Below are positions 32,701 to 39,196 of a DNA stretch of 64,000 nt, one piece after another. The translations under genes and the position numbers were made by a program. Within the stretch, counting starts at the first letter, position 1, and each line of letters starts with the position of its first letter. Source of the stretch: an uncultured Desulfobacteraceae bacterium (GTDB taxonomy: Bacteria > Desulfobacterota > Desulfobacteria > Desulfobacterales > Desulfatirhabdiaceae); contig CAIMCT010000162.1 of NCBI GenBank assembly GCA_903839535.1, positions 1 to 64,000 of the forward strand, written 5' to 3'. The notes beneath the pieces were generated by a model, which searched no databases, was not told the origin of the DNA, and saw only the letters and a program-made list of their open reading frames with translations.

Positions 32701-35078
32701 CCATCTTTTCTGAGTTGCGCTATGATTCTATCAATCGCCTCTTTTTCGCCGGAAATAACGGTGTTTCTTGGTGCATTCATCGCCGCAATCGAGACATCGC
32801 CCCGACAAGCATCAATTGCTTCTTTCACACGCTGCTCGCCTGCCATGACCGCCGCCATGCTTCCATTCATCGGAAGCGACTGTACAAGTCTGCCCCGAGC
32901 GGCTACGAGACCGAGTACATCCTTCAGTTCAAATATCCCGGCGATGGTGGCGGCGACGTACTCCCCAATGCTGTGACCTATCACCAGGGAAGGCTTGATC
33001 CCCCAGGATTCCAGAAGCTTCGCCAGAGCATACTCCACAGCGAAGATCACTGGCTGGGTGTAGCGGGTCTCGTGAAGTGAGGAGGTGTCGCCTTCGTAGA
33101 GCAGATTAGTCAGGGAACGATCCAGATGAGGGCTAAGAAGCTCATCGCAGTTGTCCATGACAGACCTGAAGACCGGATGAGTCTGGTAGAGATCCCAACC
33201 CATTTTATGGTACTGCGATCCTTGTCCCGTAAAAAGGAAAATGATCCGCTTGTCGCGCACCACCAGAATATCTTTTTGCCCGTCGCAGCAGAGTGCATTT
33301 TCGTGGGTTTTTCCGAGAACGTCCCGCAGTTCTTCTTTTGTCCTGCCGACCACCGAAAGCCGATGCGGAAAATGGCCCCTGCCTACAGAAGCGGTATAGC
33401 AAATATCCCCAATCTCCTCCTGGGAGCGCCGCACCCCAGTGCGGCCAGCATCAATGTCTTTATTACTTCTAATGTTCGTGTCGGATAGATAGCCATGATA
33501 AAGCAAAGCCAAGTCTCTAAGCCCCTCCCGGTCATTCGCCGAAATGTTCAGGATATGATGTGAACGTTCGCACACCTGCATGGGGCAGGTAGGGGCGAAT
33601 ATTGTATTCGCACTTTCGACAGGGCGAATACAAGATTCGCCCCTACCGATATCCGGATCAGACAATGGTCCCTCCTGCAGGATCATATTCGCATTCGTTC
33701 CGCTGAAACCAAATGCACTCACCGCTACGCCGCGCGGCGCAGATCCCCGTGGCCATGACATCAATTCAAGTGGAATCTTCACCGGCAATGTACTCCACAG
33801 GATGTGTCGGCTCGGTGTAGCAAAGTGCATCTGTGGGAATATACTGCCATAATCAAGCATTAGAACTGCCTTGATGAAGCCTGCAATTCCGGCGGCGGCT
33901 TCAAGGTGTCCAATATTAGCCTTAACGGAGCCGACATAAAGGGAGCCGGGGCGAGGGTCGAGAGGCGATGTAACAGGTTTTTCCGATACATCCCGGCCAG
34001 GCGAATAGACCTTGCCGATCGCTTCCATCTCAATCGGATCACCAAGCGGAGTTCCGGTTCCGTGGGCCTCAATATAGCCGATATCCTCCGGGCGTAAATC
34101 GGAGTCTTCAAGTGCTTTTCTAAGCACCTTCTCCTGGGATAGACCGCTCGGTGCCGTGAATCCGTTAGTCCTTCCATCCTGGTTCACTGCCGTTCCCCTG
34201 ACTACGGCGCGGACGGGATCACCGTTCTTCATGGCATCGGACAACCGTTTCAGAACAATCAGCCCGCAGCCTTCTCCCCTTCCGTAGCCATCGGCCGAAT
34301 CATCAAAGCTCTTGCATCGACCGTCGGGGGACAGAGCTGACAATTTCGAAAACCCGATATGTCCTTCGGGAGTGAGAATCAGGTTGATCCCGGCGGCGAC
34401 AGCAATGTCCGATTCGCCGCTCCTAAGGCTCTGGCAGGCCAGATGGACGGCGACAAGAGATGAAGAACAGGCAGTATCCAGCGCCATGTTCGGCCCTTCA
34501 AACCCGAATAGATACGATATTCGGCCAACTGCTGCACTCAGGGCGGTTCCGGTAACCGAATAGGCGTCTATTTTCTCGGGATATCCTGATCGTAGATGTG
34601 CTACTGCATAATCGCTGTTAGCTATTCCGCAAAAAACACCGGTTTTGCTTCCCTTGAGCTTGGCGATATCTATCCCTGCATTTTCGAAGGCTTCCCAGCA
34701 GACCTCAAGAAGCATTCTCTGCTGCGGGTCCATGCTCTGAACTTCCTTGGGCGAAAGGTGAAAAAAGGCGCAATCAAAGCCATCAATCGGCTCCTGGAGA
34801 AACCCGGCCAGGTTTGTCGTCACCTTTCCCGGAACTGCGGGATCAGGATCATAATACATCTGTCCGTCCCATCTGTCCTGCGGGACTTCGCAAATGGCAT
34901 CGCCCCCGCTTTCCAGCAAGGCGCGGTATTTTTCGATGTTGCTCGCTCCTCCCGGAAAGCGGCAGGCCATTCCGATAACGGCAACCGGTTTCCTGCTCGC
35001 ATTCTCGATTTCGTAAAGCCTCTTTTGAGTCGCTTTGAGCGTCTTGTATAGCGCTTTAAGTGTTTCATTGTTGTTCAT
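23784..35078 (-). CDS. McyE-like hybrid PKS/NRPS megasynthase: KS-AT-cMT-ACP-AMT-C-(A scar)-PCP-E-C
   Basis: KS DTACSSSL/EAHGTGT; AT GHSIGEY + SHAFHS; cMT LEIGAGTGSTTGHVL; ACP LFELGFASL; AMT FNTGTEAVMAAVR, IFDEVILGFR, TYGKVVGGG; C HHIIFDG; PCP LGGDSIK; E HHLVVDGVSWR/RGHGRQP/VGWFTGIYP; C HHHLLIDGW. Confidence 0.93.
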   Translation of the reverse strand: MNNNETLKALYKTLKATQKRLYEIENASRKPVAVIGMACRFPGGASNIEKYRALLESGGDAICEVPQDRWDGQMYYDPDPAVPGKVTTNLAGFLQEPIDGFDCAFFHLSPKEVQSMDPQQRMLLEVCWEAFENAGIDIAKLKGSKTGVFCGIANSDYAVAHLRSGYPEKIDAYSVTGTALSAAVGRISYLFGFEGPNMALDTACSSSLVAVHLACQSLRSGESDIAVAAGINLILTPEGHIGFSKLSALSPDGRCKSFDDSADGYGRGEGCGLIVLKRLSDAMKNGDPVRAVVRGTAVNQDGRTNGFTAPSGLSQEKVLRKALEDSDLRPEDIGYIEAHGTGTPLGDPIEMEAIGKVYSPGRDVSEKPVTSPLDPRPGSLYVGSVKANIGHLEAAAGIAGFIKAVLMLDYGSIFPQMHFATPSRHILWSTLPVKIPLELMSWPRGSAPRGVAVSAFGFSGTNANMILQEGPLSDPDIGRGESCIRPVESANTIFAPTCPMQVCERSHHILNISANDREGLRDLALLYHGYLSDTNIRSNKDIDAGRTGVRRSQEEIGDICYTASVGRGHFPHRLSVVGRTKEELRDVLGKTHENALCCDGQKDILVVRDKRIIFLFTGQGSQYHKMGWDLYQTHPVFRSVMDNCDELLSPHLDRSLTNLLYEGDTSSLHETRYTQPVIFAVEYALAKLLESWGIKPSLVIGHSIGEYVAATIAGIFELKDVLGLVAARGRLVQSLPMNGSMAAVMAGEQRVKEAIDACRGDVSIAAMNAPRNTVISGEKEAIDRIIAQLRKDGVASHILKVSHAFHSCLLDPILEEFSTLAASIRYSTPNLPIMANTTGGLGGAEMATSDYWTMHLREPVRFYDSMRAIGDISTDYGPEYPLAIEVGGTSTLTSLGRQCIPDHEGLWLTTLGSMDNPGPGRIEGHSDWEPMLKCLAGLYTAGCDIDWEGFDRPYPRKKVVLPNYPFQRKRCWIELPGPREKRPVLAVPLAVPCNLTINRGYKDMISQNDNFTDINSIYAGTVYDQLNRMGGFYILRAFKETGVLRGSEEQYQVQTLKEKMGVIPEYGKLFDVLLIILKNAGFISLSDTMVTALGPVNEWDIQEITRAADNLQHKIVSDYPEMAATVNSLAKCMDKYSAVLTGRMNHAEALFPNGSMELVENLYTNNRIQDFFNRLVGQKVGECVTQISTEDSAQRMLTAPSSPEIKILEIGAGTGSTTGHVLREISGLGNFAYCYTDIASVFTQHGKRKFGASYPFMTFKTLDIEEDVESQGFDVAFYDVIIASNVLHATARIDRTLSQVRKLLKPGGVLIMNEVTKFQEIVSVIFGLTSGWWLFQDPERRIANCPSLSFAGWKTGLEEAGFTHLEHSGLPGDAEDHPMQCVIIAKSELNSQQQQPGRRERIASEVMGLMYQSSEIEITGYDGDTNLFELGFASLMIARLKDLIKRMYGLDVQMSWFYSRLDTFNKTVDYIDKESEADKVQESVSDIDGRIPFSNPSAPDSQSCSGEATVVPRAVRIEDGVKGAHSPADGIISQQIELMSRQLAVMSEQLHVLRGAGKGTLQELQNDKREPLTVDRSPFTVNGQRSTALDIEAGRTGVRRSRQELHACQASLTQDQRTDAGVGVGVGVGAAPRTRPEISTAGGGKTTAGGRGSLPTDDSVKKRDEYVAYRGVTGREKLELNTRQKEHLQRLIGRYTKLTAGSKERTRKYRPVFANTRNIAGFRPEWKEMIYQIIVERAEGSHFTDIDGRDYLDISMGFGVYLLGHNPPFVQAALQREIQRGTPIGPMSDRAGKVATLIHELTGVERVAFFNTGTEAVMAAVRIARTVTGRKKIALFSSAYHGHFDGVLAVKDFDGPVGSAAPMSPGTPPGLVQDIYVLDYGTEESLQFIEVHGRELAAVLVEPVQSRRPDFQPTAFLKRLREITTALGAALIFDEVILGFRIHPGGAQAWFDIKADIVTYGKVVGGGMPIGVVAGKSHYMDAVDGGMWNYGDGSFPEKENTFIAGTFNHHPLAMASAYAALAHLKESGPSLQANLNLRTGELAERLNSYFAGEGLSIRMIHFGSLFRIPVKGDQELLYYHLLSRGIYIWEGRNCFLSTAHTDDDIGYFVKSVQESIEEMRAGGLFKGGIAPLTVDHSPLKSDGTSCDTVSGQSSCSRRSCVGYKSFGWSKVNDFYPLSSAQNRMFILSQTEGGELGYHIPVALFIDGQLDYAKVEKILGELLQEHEILRTGFVMEEGRVVQKVQHYVNFHVMRRVIQESAVEETIRDIIQPFDLSQPPLLRVCLARINETRHLFVLDTHHIIFDGISANILISEFISRYSGQETSVPVAQYRDYVADEQHYFVGSDYCKHEAYWLEKFSTEVPLLFLPTDFARPSLKTFSGGKMFRKVDNDVFQALKRFARSARTSLHMTLFAAYFLLLHKLTGNEDVVVGATYNGRSEKFASSVGMFVNTLPVRCRPEGKKTFNSFLDEVKKVVLEAYDCQGYPFEHLVEKLALKREMSRNPLFDTMFVYETQASASIVSAGLTFTERPCGTGASAFDMILDVTDSGQELNISLDYSTDLFREETVQLFLKYYEYLLKNISDNAGKFIADIDGLPGDEKALRSYLGDKSPDFMIPSQFSMIGKMPITSNGMIDTKALSIEIEGDRSESCIRSLLKHDTAPKSINTGPQTENEELLVGLWKAVLGREEIGVLDNYFVLGGDSIKTIQILSRLNQQHLKLEVRHFFETPTIRDLAKKIETISNTPQQGMITGRVPLTAVQTWFFREHGGELDHYVQAVLLRSQDIVDERALRLSLLKLQEHHDSLRMIFRFDGESVVQEIAGLEYPLDFIVADLKGKKDAKVELDSICAEVSTSLHLNQGQLMKIVLFRLDDGDRILIVIHHLVVDGVSWRILIEDMGVCYEQAVAGRTLALPPKTCSYQLWAEKIAQYSTSPKLLEEVPFWRQIEETVALAIPPDFEVTTVDNAQNLPGPPHPSAANLPIVDGIASPLANRYEDVGTVFVELSHNETLALITKANSAYHTEVNDLLLAAFGRTMKRCYGAKRGFIDIRGHGRQPLFNDINIGRTVGWFTGIYPALIDIPESDEPGMQVKQIKEALRRIPNNGIGYGILKYIAPVAEKNRMRLNRARILFNYLDVTVHSPSQREGAGGRASVWHDGISPLPTSPRWGEGCFDADGENRFFIDERNAVNTIGGQFERENEIEGVIIGKRLKLSLSYNTKVHCKETVDMFLQAYRDELLAVIDHCISREVEELTPHDLTWKDLTVLELDSILSECGISNDNLKDIYPLSPLQEGMLFHAMLNEGQSNKRLNMTRDLKVKNLTPPPIASTAAYFMQTSFGIEGELNLAFFEACWNVLVARHDILRTVFIHKGSDRPLQVVTRKGSIDFRFEANISFGSDLSDAQQREYLAKFRNRDRDEGFDLMRKTPMRVSVFKKSERSFEVVWSHHHLLIDGWCVGILMSEFFEAYSVLRQGGIPEMKPEAPYSAYIRWIENLDIQSTINYWRDYLQGYDHPAVLPKKPSTDFRPEMLVLEIEPETVENLKRFAFGNQVTVNTVFQTAWALVLGRYSGADDVVFGATVSGRPAQVADIENMVGLFINTVPVRIRINPEKTVAQLVRDVQADALKSEPHHYGSLADVQAATSLKQELLDHVMVFENLPLADELIGLEQKYSLGFCIKDVKVFDQTNYDLIIVVEPAQKMWAEFRYNAAVFSGDLMERMKEALRTVISSIASCADISIGRLRLSLMSKAEQNERDSFIKSAQEISEDF
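25577..25680. repeat. Family F 104-bp composite repeat, copy 1 (inside E-domain coding sequence)
   Basis: 101/104 bases match 50571-50674 by hand alignment; encodes PSQREGAGGRASVWHDGISPLPTSPRWGE. Confidence 0.95.
26151..26180. repeat. Family C repeat (GGCCGCACTGGGGTGCGGCGGTCC)
   Basis: GCCGCACTggGGTGCGGC hairpin; inverse of copies at 30279 and 33424. Confidence 0.75.
27119..27147. repeat. Family B repeat (GCGAATACAAGATTCGC), encodes RSESCIRS
   Basis: GAGCGAATacaagATTCGCTC next to the A-domain scar. Confidence 0.85.
28583..28622. repeat. Inverted repeat AGCTCTTGTAGCC...GGCTACAAGAGCT in AMT-C linker
   Basis: 13-bp perfect arms. Confidence 0.85.
30190..30219. repeat. In-frame (CTCCTA)5 hexanucleotide array (GVGVGVGVG)
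   Basis: ctcctactcctactcctactcctactcctg. Confidence 0.95.
30271..30304. repeat. Family C repeat (CCGCCGCACCCCAGTGCGGCC), encodes EAGRTGVRRS
   Basis: Same core as 33419-33455. Confidence 0.85.
30317..30371. repeat. Family G palindrome (GCCGTTGACCGTTGACCGTTGACGGTGAACGGTGAACGGTCAACGGTCAACGG)
   Basis: Inverted array of CCGTTGA / TCAACGG units in the ACP-AMT linker. Confidence 0.9.
33419..33455. repeat. Family C repeat in KS-AT linker (IDAGRTGVRRSQEE)
   Basis: GCCGCACCCCAGTGCGGC. Confidence 0.85.
33589..33646. repeat. Family B double repeat (RGESCIRP...ANTIFAPT)
   Basis: gtaggggcgaatattgtattcgc ... gggcgaatacaagattcgcccctac, inverted pair. Confidence 0.9.
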
Positions 35079-35103
35079 AATTCAATCGTAGCCTTTCAAA
35101 ACA

Positions 35104-38100
35104 TTAGGGTGCAGGAGGCAGGTTTTCTGTGGGGGCGGGGTTGCCAGAATATCTTTTGGCCGCCCTCACCCCTTTATTTTGTGAAGCGCGCGAATTAGCA
35201 AGCGCCTTCCGGTCAACCTTGCCGTGGGCTGTCATCGGAATGTCCTCTAATTGAATCAGATAAAGGGGCACCATGTAACTGGGGAGAAATCTCCCAAGAT
35301 AGGATATTAGATCAGCAGGTTCCAATCGCTCGCGCGCCGTGAAATAGGCAGTCAATTCCTCCGTTCCATGCCTGCCGGAAGCAGGTTCTACATCTCGGCC
35401 TCCGGCAATAACGATTGCGTCTTTCACCGAGGCATGCCGCAGCAGCGCGTTTTTAATTTCGCCCAATTCAATGCGGTACCCTCTGATCTTGACCTGATCG
35501 TCATTTCTTCCTAACCATTCCAGTACTCCTTCAGGAAGCCACCTGCCAATATCTCCTGTCCTGTAAAGTCTTTCACCTACCCGAAACGGATGCCTGACAA
35601 ACTTTTCTAATGTCAATTCGGGCCTGTTGAGATACCCCCGTGCAAGACCGGCTCCTGAAATACATATTTCACCTGGAATGCCGATTGGGACAAGATTCAG
35701 CGAATCATCAAGAATATAAATCGCCGTGTTGGAGATCGGCTTTCCGATGGGAATGTTTCTCCGGTAGTCCCCATTTGGGGATACGCGCTCGATTGTTGCA
35801 CAGACTGATATCTCCGTCGGACCGTAGGCGTTGAAGTAATGCTTTCGGCCACTGAGAGAAACCGCATCCCCGGTGTTAGGCGCTTCCCCGGCGGTAATGA
35901 TCGTCGTAACGGTATTCAGGCTCTCTTTATCGAGCGCATTCAGATATACCGGCGGCAACGTCACACATGTGACTCTCTTTTCTTCCAGATACCGCACAAA
36001 TAGCAAAGGATCATACATCGTCTCCTTTCGTACCACCACAATGGCCGCACCAGCAAGAAGCGCCATGAAAACTTCCGAAAGCGCGGCATCGAATGAGGCG
36101 GATGCAAACTGCAGAACACGGTCGCTATCTGAAACCCCGAAAGCTTTTATCTGGTGTAAAGACATATTGAGAAAGCCGGAATGCTCAATCATCACCCCTT
36201 TCGGCAGCCCGGTTGAGCCGGAAGTGTAAATGATATACGCCAGATCGTCAGGTGACAAGCGATGGGAAAGAGGTTTGTCTGCGAACAGGTCGCAGGCGGA
36301 AGCCAGGGTATCGATATCAACATTCATTACCGAAGAAGAGACTTGAGCATTGTTTTCGATATTTTTTTTTTCAGTGAGAAGCAATCGGCAGCCACTGTCC
36401 GAGAGCATGTAGTCGATCCGGTTCAAAGGATAGAACGGATCAACCGGCAGGTAAACTCCACCTGCTATCATTATTCCCATTAAACCGACAATCGACCATT
36501 CATTTCTGTCAACCATCAGACCAACTATTTCCTGCGGTTTGACCAGGTATTTTTCAACCAGCACCCTGGCCAGTCCATGCGCCCGTTCATGCAGTTCCCG
36601 GTAACTGATTTCGCGATCGTTCAGGACTATTGCAATGTGATCCGGTCTTTTGGCCACCTGCTCTTCAAAGACATCCACAATCGTTTTATCCGCTGGGTAG
36701 GGACACTGCGTATCGTTAAAGGTTTCTGTCAATAGTCGCTTTTCAGCAGAACTAAGAATATCCAGTTTATGGATCGCCATCCCGGTATCCGTTAGGAGGC
36801 TTTCCGCAAGCATGGAGAAATGGGTTGCCATTCTTTCGATCGTAGCATCCCTGAACAGATCGGTATTATAATTTATCTCAATCCGGAGACTATCCGCGGC
36901 CCTTGAACCAGATTTACTAATGACAAAGGTCAGGTCGAACCTGCTCGTCCCTGATTCAGCCTCGCCAGAATATCTCTTGGCAGCCAGAATATCTTTTGGC
37001 CGTAGTTGACTCCTGTCCGCAGCGTCCAAAATATCTTCTGTTTCCTCGTTCAGATAGACCAGCATCACATCAAAAAGCGGCGCGTGGCCAGTATCCCTTG
37101 CCAGACTAAGCTCCCTGACAAGCCAGTCAAAAGGATATTGCTGATGATCGTAGGCATCCATCGTTGTTTTCTTCACCTTTTCGAGTACCGAGACAAAGGA
37201 CTCATCTCCGTCTATCAGGTCCCGCAGAGCAAGTGTGTTGGCATAAAAACCGATCTGATCTTCCAGGTCGGGATGGTTCCGGCATATGATGGGAGTCCCG
37301 ACAATAATGTCCTCCTGGCCGGTGTAGCGATGGAGGAGTATCTTCACCAAGGCCAGCGTGACCATGAACATGCTAACATCATGCTTTTGCGCCAGCGCAT
37401 CAAGTCCGGTTGTCAGCCTATCATCAAGGCTGAAGAAGAAGCTCTTGCCCATATAAGATTGTAACAGGGGACGGGGAAAGTCCAAAGGCAGGTCCAGAGT
37501 GGATGATCCGGCTCCGGACAGTTTATCGCGCCAGTAAAGGGACAGTTTTTGCGTCTCGTTCGCTTCGAGCCGAACGTTCCGCCAGTCTGCATCGGCATAA
37601 TCCCGGTACTGCACCCGCAGCGGCAAAAACGGTTTATCCATCCCATCCCGGTAGGCAATACCGTTCACCTTCACCTGAGTGTCGAGCCGACCAATGAATT
37701 CGATTCCTCTGTCAGCCAAATATCTACCGATGTCGCCGGTCTTTACGACTATATCATCAGGATCGCCGGTCAGAGGATTGGGCACAAAACTTATTTTCGT
37801 TAGATCCGGATCACGGTAGTAGCCCTTAGTTCTGAAGGGTGTCTTGATAAAAATGTCACCGACTTCGCCCGGTTCGCAAAGCATATTTCCCTTCATGATC
37901 AGTATGGCGGTGTTCGATATGGGATAGCCGACAGGGATCATCGCATTCGGATTGGCAGGTCTTTGCCGGATCGGATAAAATGTCTTCACAAGAGTCGTCT
38001 CGGAAGGTCCGTAAAGATTCACCAGGGTGACCCTCTCCCCTACAATATCCATCCACCTTGTCACATCCTTTCCGTAGAGGGGTTCTCCCGCCATCAAAAT

Positions 38101-39093
38101 GTATTTTAGCTCCGGCAGGATATCCTTGCTGTTTTGTGACTCCTTAAAATTCACAGTAATCTCTTTGATGATCATCCGAAACAGGGACGGTACGCAATGG
38201 ATAAGGGTGATGCCGGACACCGCCATCCACCGGACGAGTTCTTTGATGTTCGTCCGAATCCCTTTTTCCGGAATGCAGAGCATCCCTCCAGTGATCAGGG
38301 GAACGAAGATGTCCTGCAGGCTTGCGTCAAAGGTGACCGGCGACAACTGTGTAACCCTGACCTGTTCGTCTAACCCGAACTCCTTGGCTTCCCAGTGAAC
38401 GAAATGGCTAAGGCTTTTATAACAACCCTCAATCGCTTTGGGCGCTTCGGTCGAATCGGAGGTATAAATGATATAACAACTGTCATCGGGATTGGGATCG
38501 GGATCGGGATCGGGAAGTGATACGTCGCCGTCAGTCCAGCCTGCAGGATGCAAGCTCCACTTTCCGTACCGGACAACATCAGACGAATAGTTGTGAACTA
38601 AGGATTGCGCTCCTTTGGATGTTCCTCGTAGAGTTGATGGCTGATTAGAAAATTCGGCCAAGGCCTGGTCAACGAGAATCAGCGGGCATGTCTGGCCCTT
38701 TAAGATATTCTTGATGAAATCCGCTACTTCGAGCTGCTCGCCAATCGCCTCAAACGTTTTTTCGGAGATGAGGACTTGGGGAACGGTTTTGTTGAGAATG
38801 TATTCAAGCCTCTTTTCCGGAAACGACATATCCAGAGGAAGGAATACCCCTCCCGCCTTCATCACACCGATGATTGCAGCCACATAAGTAATGCTGCTTT
38901 CCAGCAATACGCCTACGATAACATCACGTTTGACTCCCACCTGTTTCAGCAGTTTTGCGATATCATCACTCACCCGGCTAAGATCGCTATATGATATCTC
39001 ACGCCCTGCCTGCCGTATTGCGATTCTTCCGGGGAATCTTTCTGCGGTCTCTTCAAAAACCTTATGGACTATTTTCTTGTTCACCGTAGCCAT
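35104..39093 (-). CDS. Degenerate NRPS: truncated A1 fused to C half, then A2, no carrier protein
   Basis: Paralog of 39197-45757; junction VKVNGI|AYRDGMDKPFLPLRVQYRDYA; A3 motif YTSDSTEAPK; ends after A10 (HGKVDRKAL). Start ATG 39093 behind GGGAGG. Confidence 0.88.
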   Translation of the reverse strand: MATVNKKIVHKVFEETAERFPGRIAIRQAGREISYSDLSRVSDDIAKLLKQVGVKRDVIVGVLLESSITYVAAIIGVMKAGGVFLPLDMSFPEKRLEYILNKTVPQVLISEKTFEAIGEQLEVADFIKNILKGQTCPLILVDQALAEFSNQPSTLRGTSKGAQSLVHNYSSDVVRYGKWSLHPAGWTDGDVSLPDPDPDPNPDDSCYIIYTSDSTEAPKAIEGCYKSLSHFVHWEAKEFGLDEQVRVTQLSPVTFDASLQDIFVPLITGGMLCIPEKGIRTNIKELVRWMAVSGITLIHCVPSLFRMIIKEITVNFKESQNSKDILPELKYILMAGEPLYGKDVTRWMDIVGERVTLVNLYGPSETTLVKTFYPIRQRPANPNAMIPVGYPISNTAILIMKGNMLCEPGEVGDIFIKTPFRTKGYYRDPDLTKISFVPNPLTGDPDDIVVKTGDIGRYLADRGIEFIGRLDTQVKVNGIAYRDGMDKPFLPLRVQYRDYADADWRNVRLEANETQKLSLYWRDKLSGAGSSTLDLPLDFPRPLLQSYMGKSFFFSLDDRLTTGLDALAQKHDVSMFMVTLALVKILLHRYTGQEDIIVGTPIICRNHPDLEDQIGFYANTLALRDLIDGDESFVSVLEKVKKTTMDAYDHQQYPFDWLVRELSLARDTGHAPLFDVMLVYLNEETEDILDAADRSQLRPKDILAAKRYSGEAESGTSRFDLTFVISKSGSRAADSLRIEINYNTDLFRDATIERMATHFSMLAESLLTDTGMAIHKLDILSSAEKRLLTETFNDTQCPYPADKTIVDVFEEQVAKRPDHIAIVLNDREISYRELHERAHGLARVLVEKYLVKPQEIVGLMVDRNEWSIVGLMGIMIAGGVYLPVDPFYPLNRIDYMLSDSGCRLLLTEKKNIENNAQVSSSVMNVDIDTLASACDLFADKPLSHRLSPDDLAYIIYTSGSTGLPKGVMIEHSGFLNMSLHQIKAFGVSDSDRVLQFASASFDAALSEVFMALLAGAAIVVVRKETMYDPLLFVRYLEEKRVTCVTLPPVYLNALDKESLNTVTTIITAGEAPNTGDAVSLSGRKHYFNAYGPTEISVCATIERVSPNGDYRRNIPIGKPISNTAIYILDDSLNLVPIGIPGEICISGAGLARGYLNRPELTLEKFVRHPFRVGERLYRTGDIGRWLPEGVLEWLGRNDDQVKIRGYRIELGEIKNALLRHASVKDAIVIAGGRDVEPASGRHGTEELTAYFTARERLEPADLISYLGRFLPSYMVPLYLIQLEDIPMTAHGKVDRKALANSRASQNKGVRAAKRYSGNPAPTENLPPAP
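35142..35160. repeat. Family D repeat (GCCAGAATATCTTTTGGC, encodes AAKRYSG)
   Basis: 18-bp GCC(N12)GGC element at the truncated 3' end of the ORF. Confidence 0.85.
35370..35392. repeat. Family H repeat (CCTGCCGGAAGCAGGTTCTAC, encodes EPASGR)
   Basis: Hairpin shared with 40990, 48453, 49841, 58975. Confidence 0.75.
36964..37000. repeat. Family D tandem pair
   Basis: GCCAGAATATCTCTTGGCAGCCAGAATATCTTTTGGCC. Confidence 0.9.
38485..38514. repeat. In-frame hexanucleotide array (ATCGGG)n (PDPDPDPNPDD)
   Basis: atcgggattgggatcgggatcgggatcggg; shorter in the paralog (PDSDPDPDD). Confidence 0.9.
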
Positions 39094-39196
39094 GTACAAA
39101 AACCTCCCACACATTTCAATACAATTATGAATTACGAATTACGAATTATAAATAAGAAAGAACAAGCCATAGATGCCTTCCGTTCATCATTCATCA

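Noticed and set aside
35104-39093. Simple sequencing-error pseudogene
   Set aside because: The large deletion preserves frame and no frameshift is visible over 1330 codons; listed instead as a decaying paralog pending long-read confirmation
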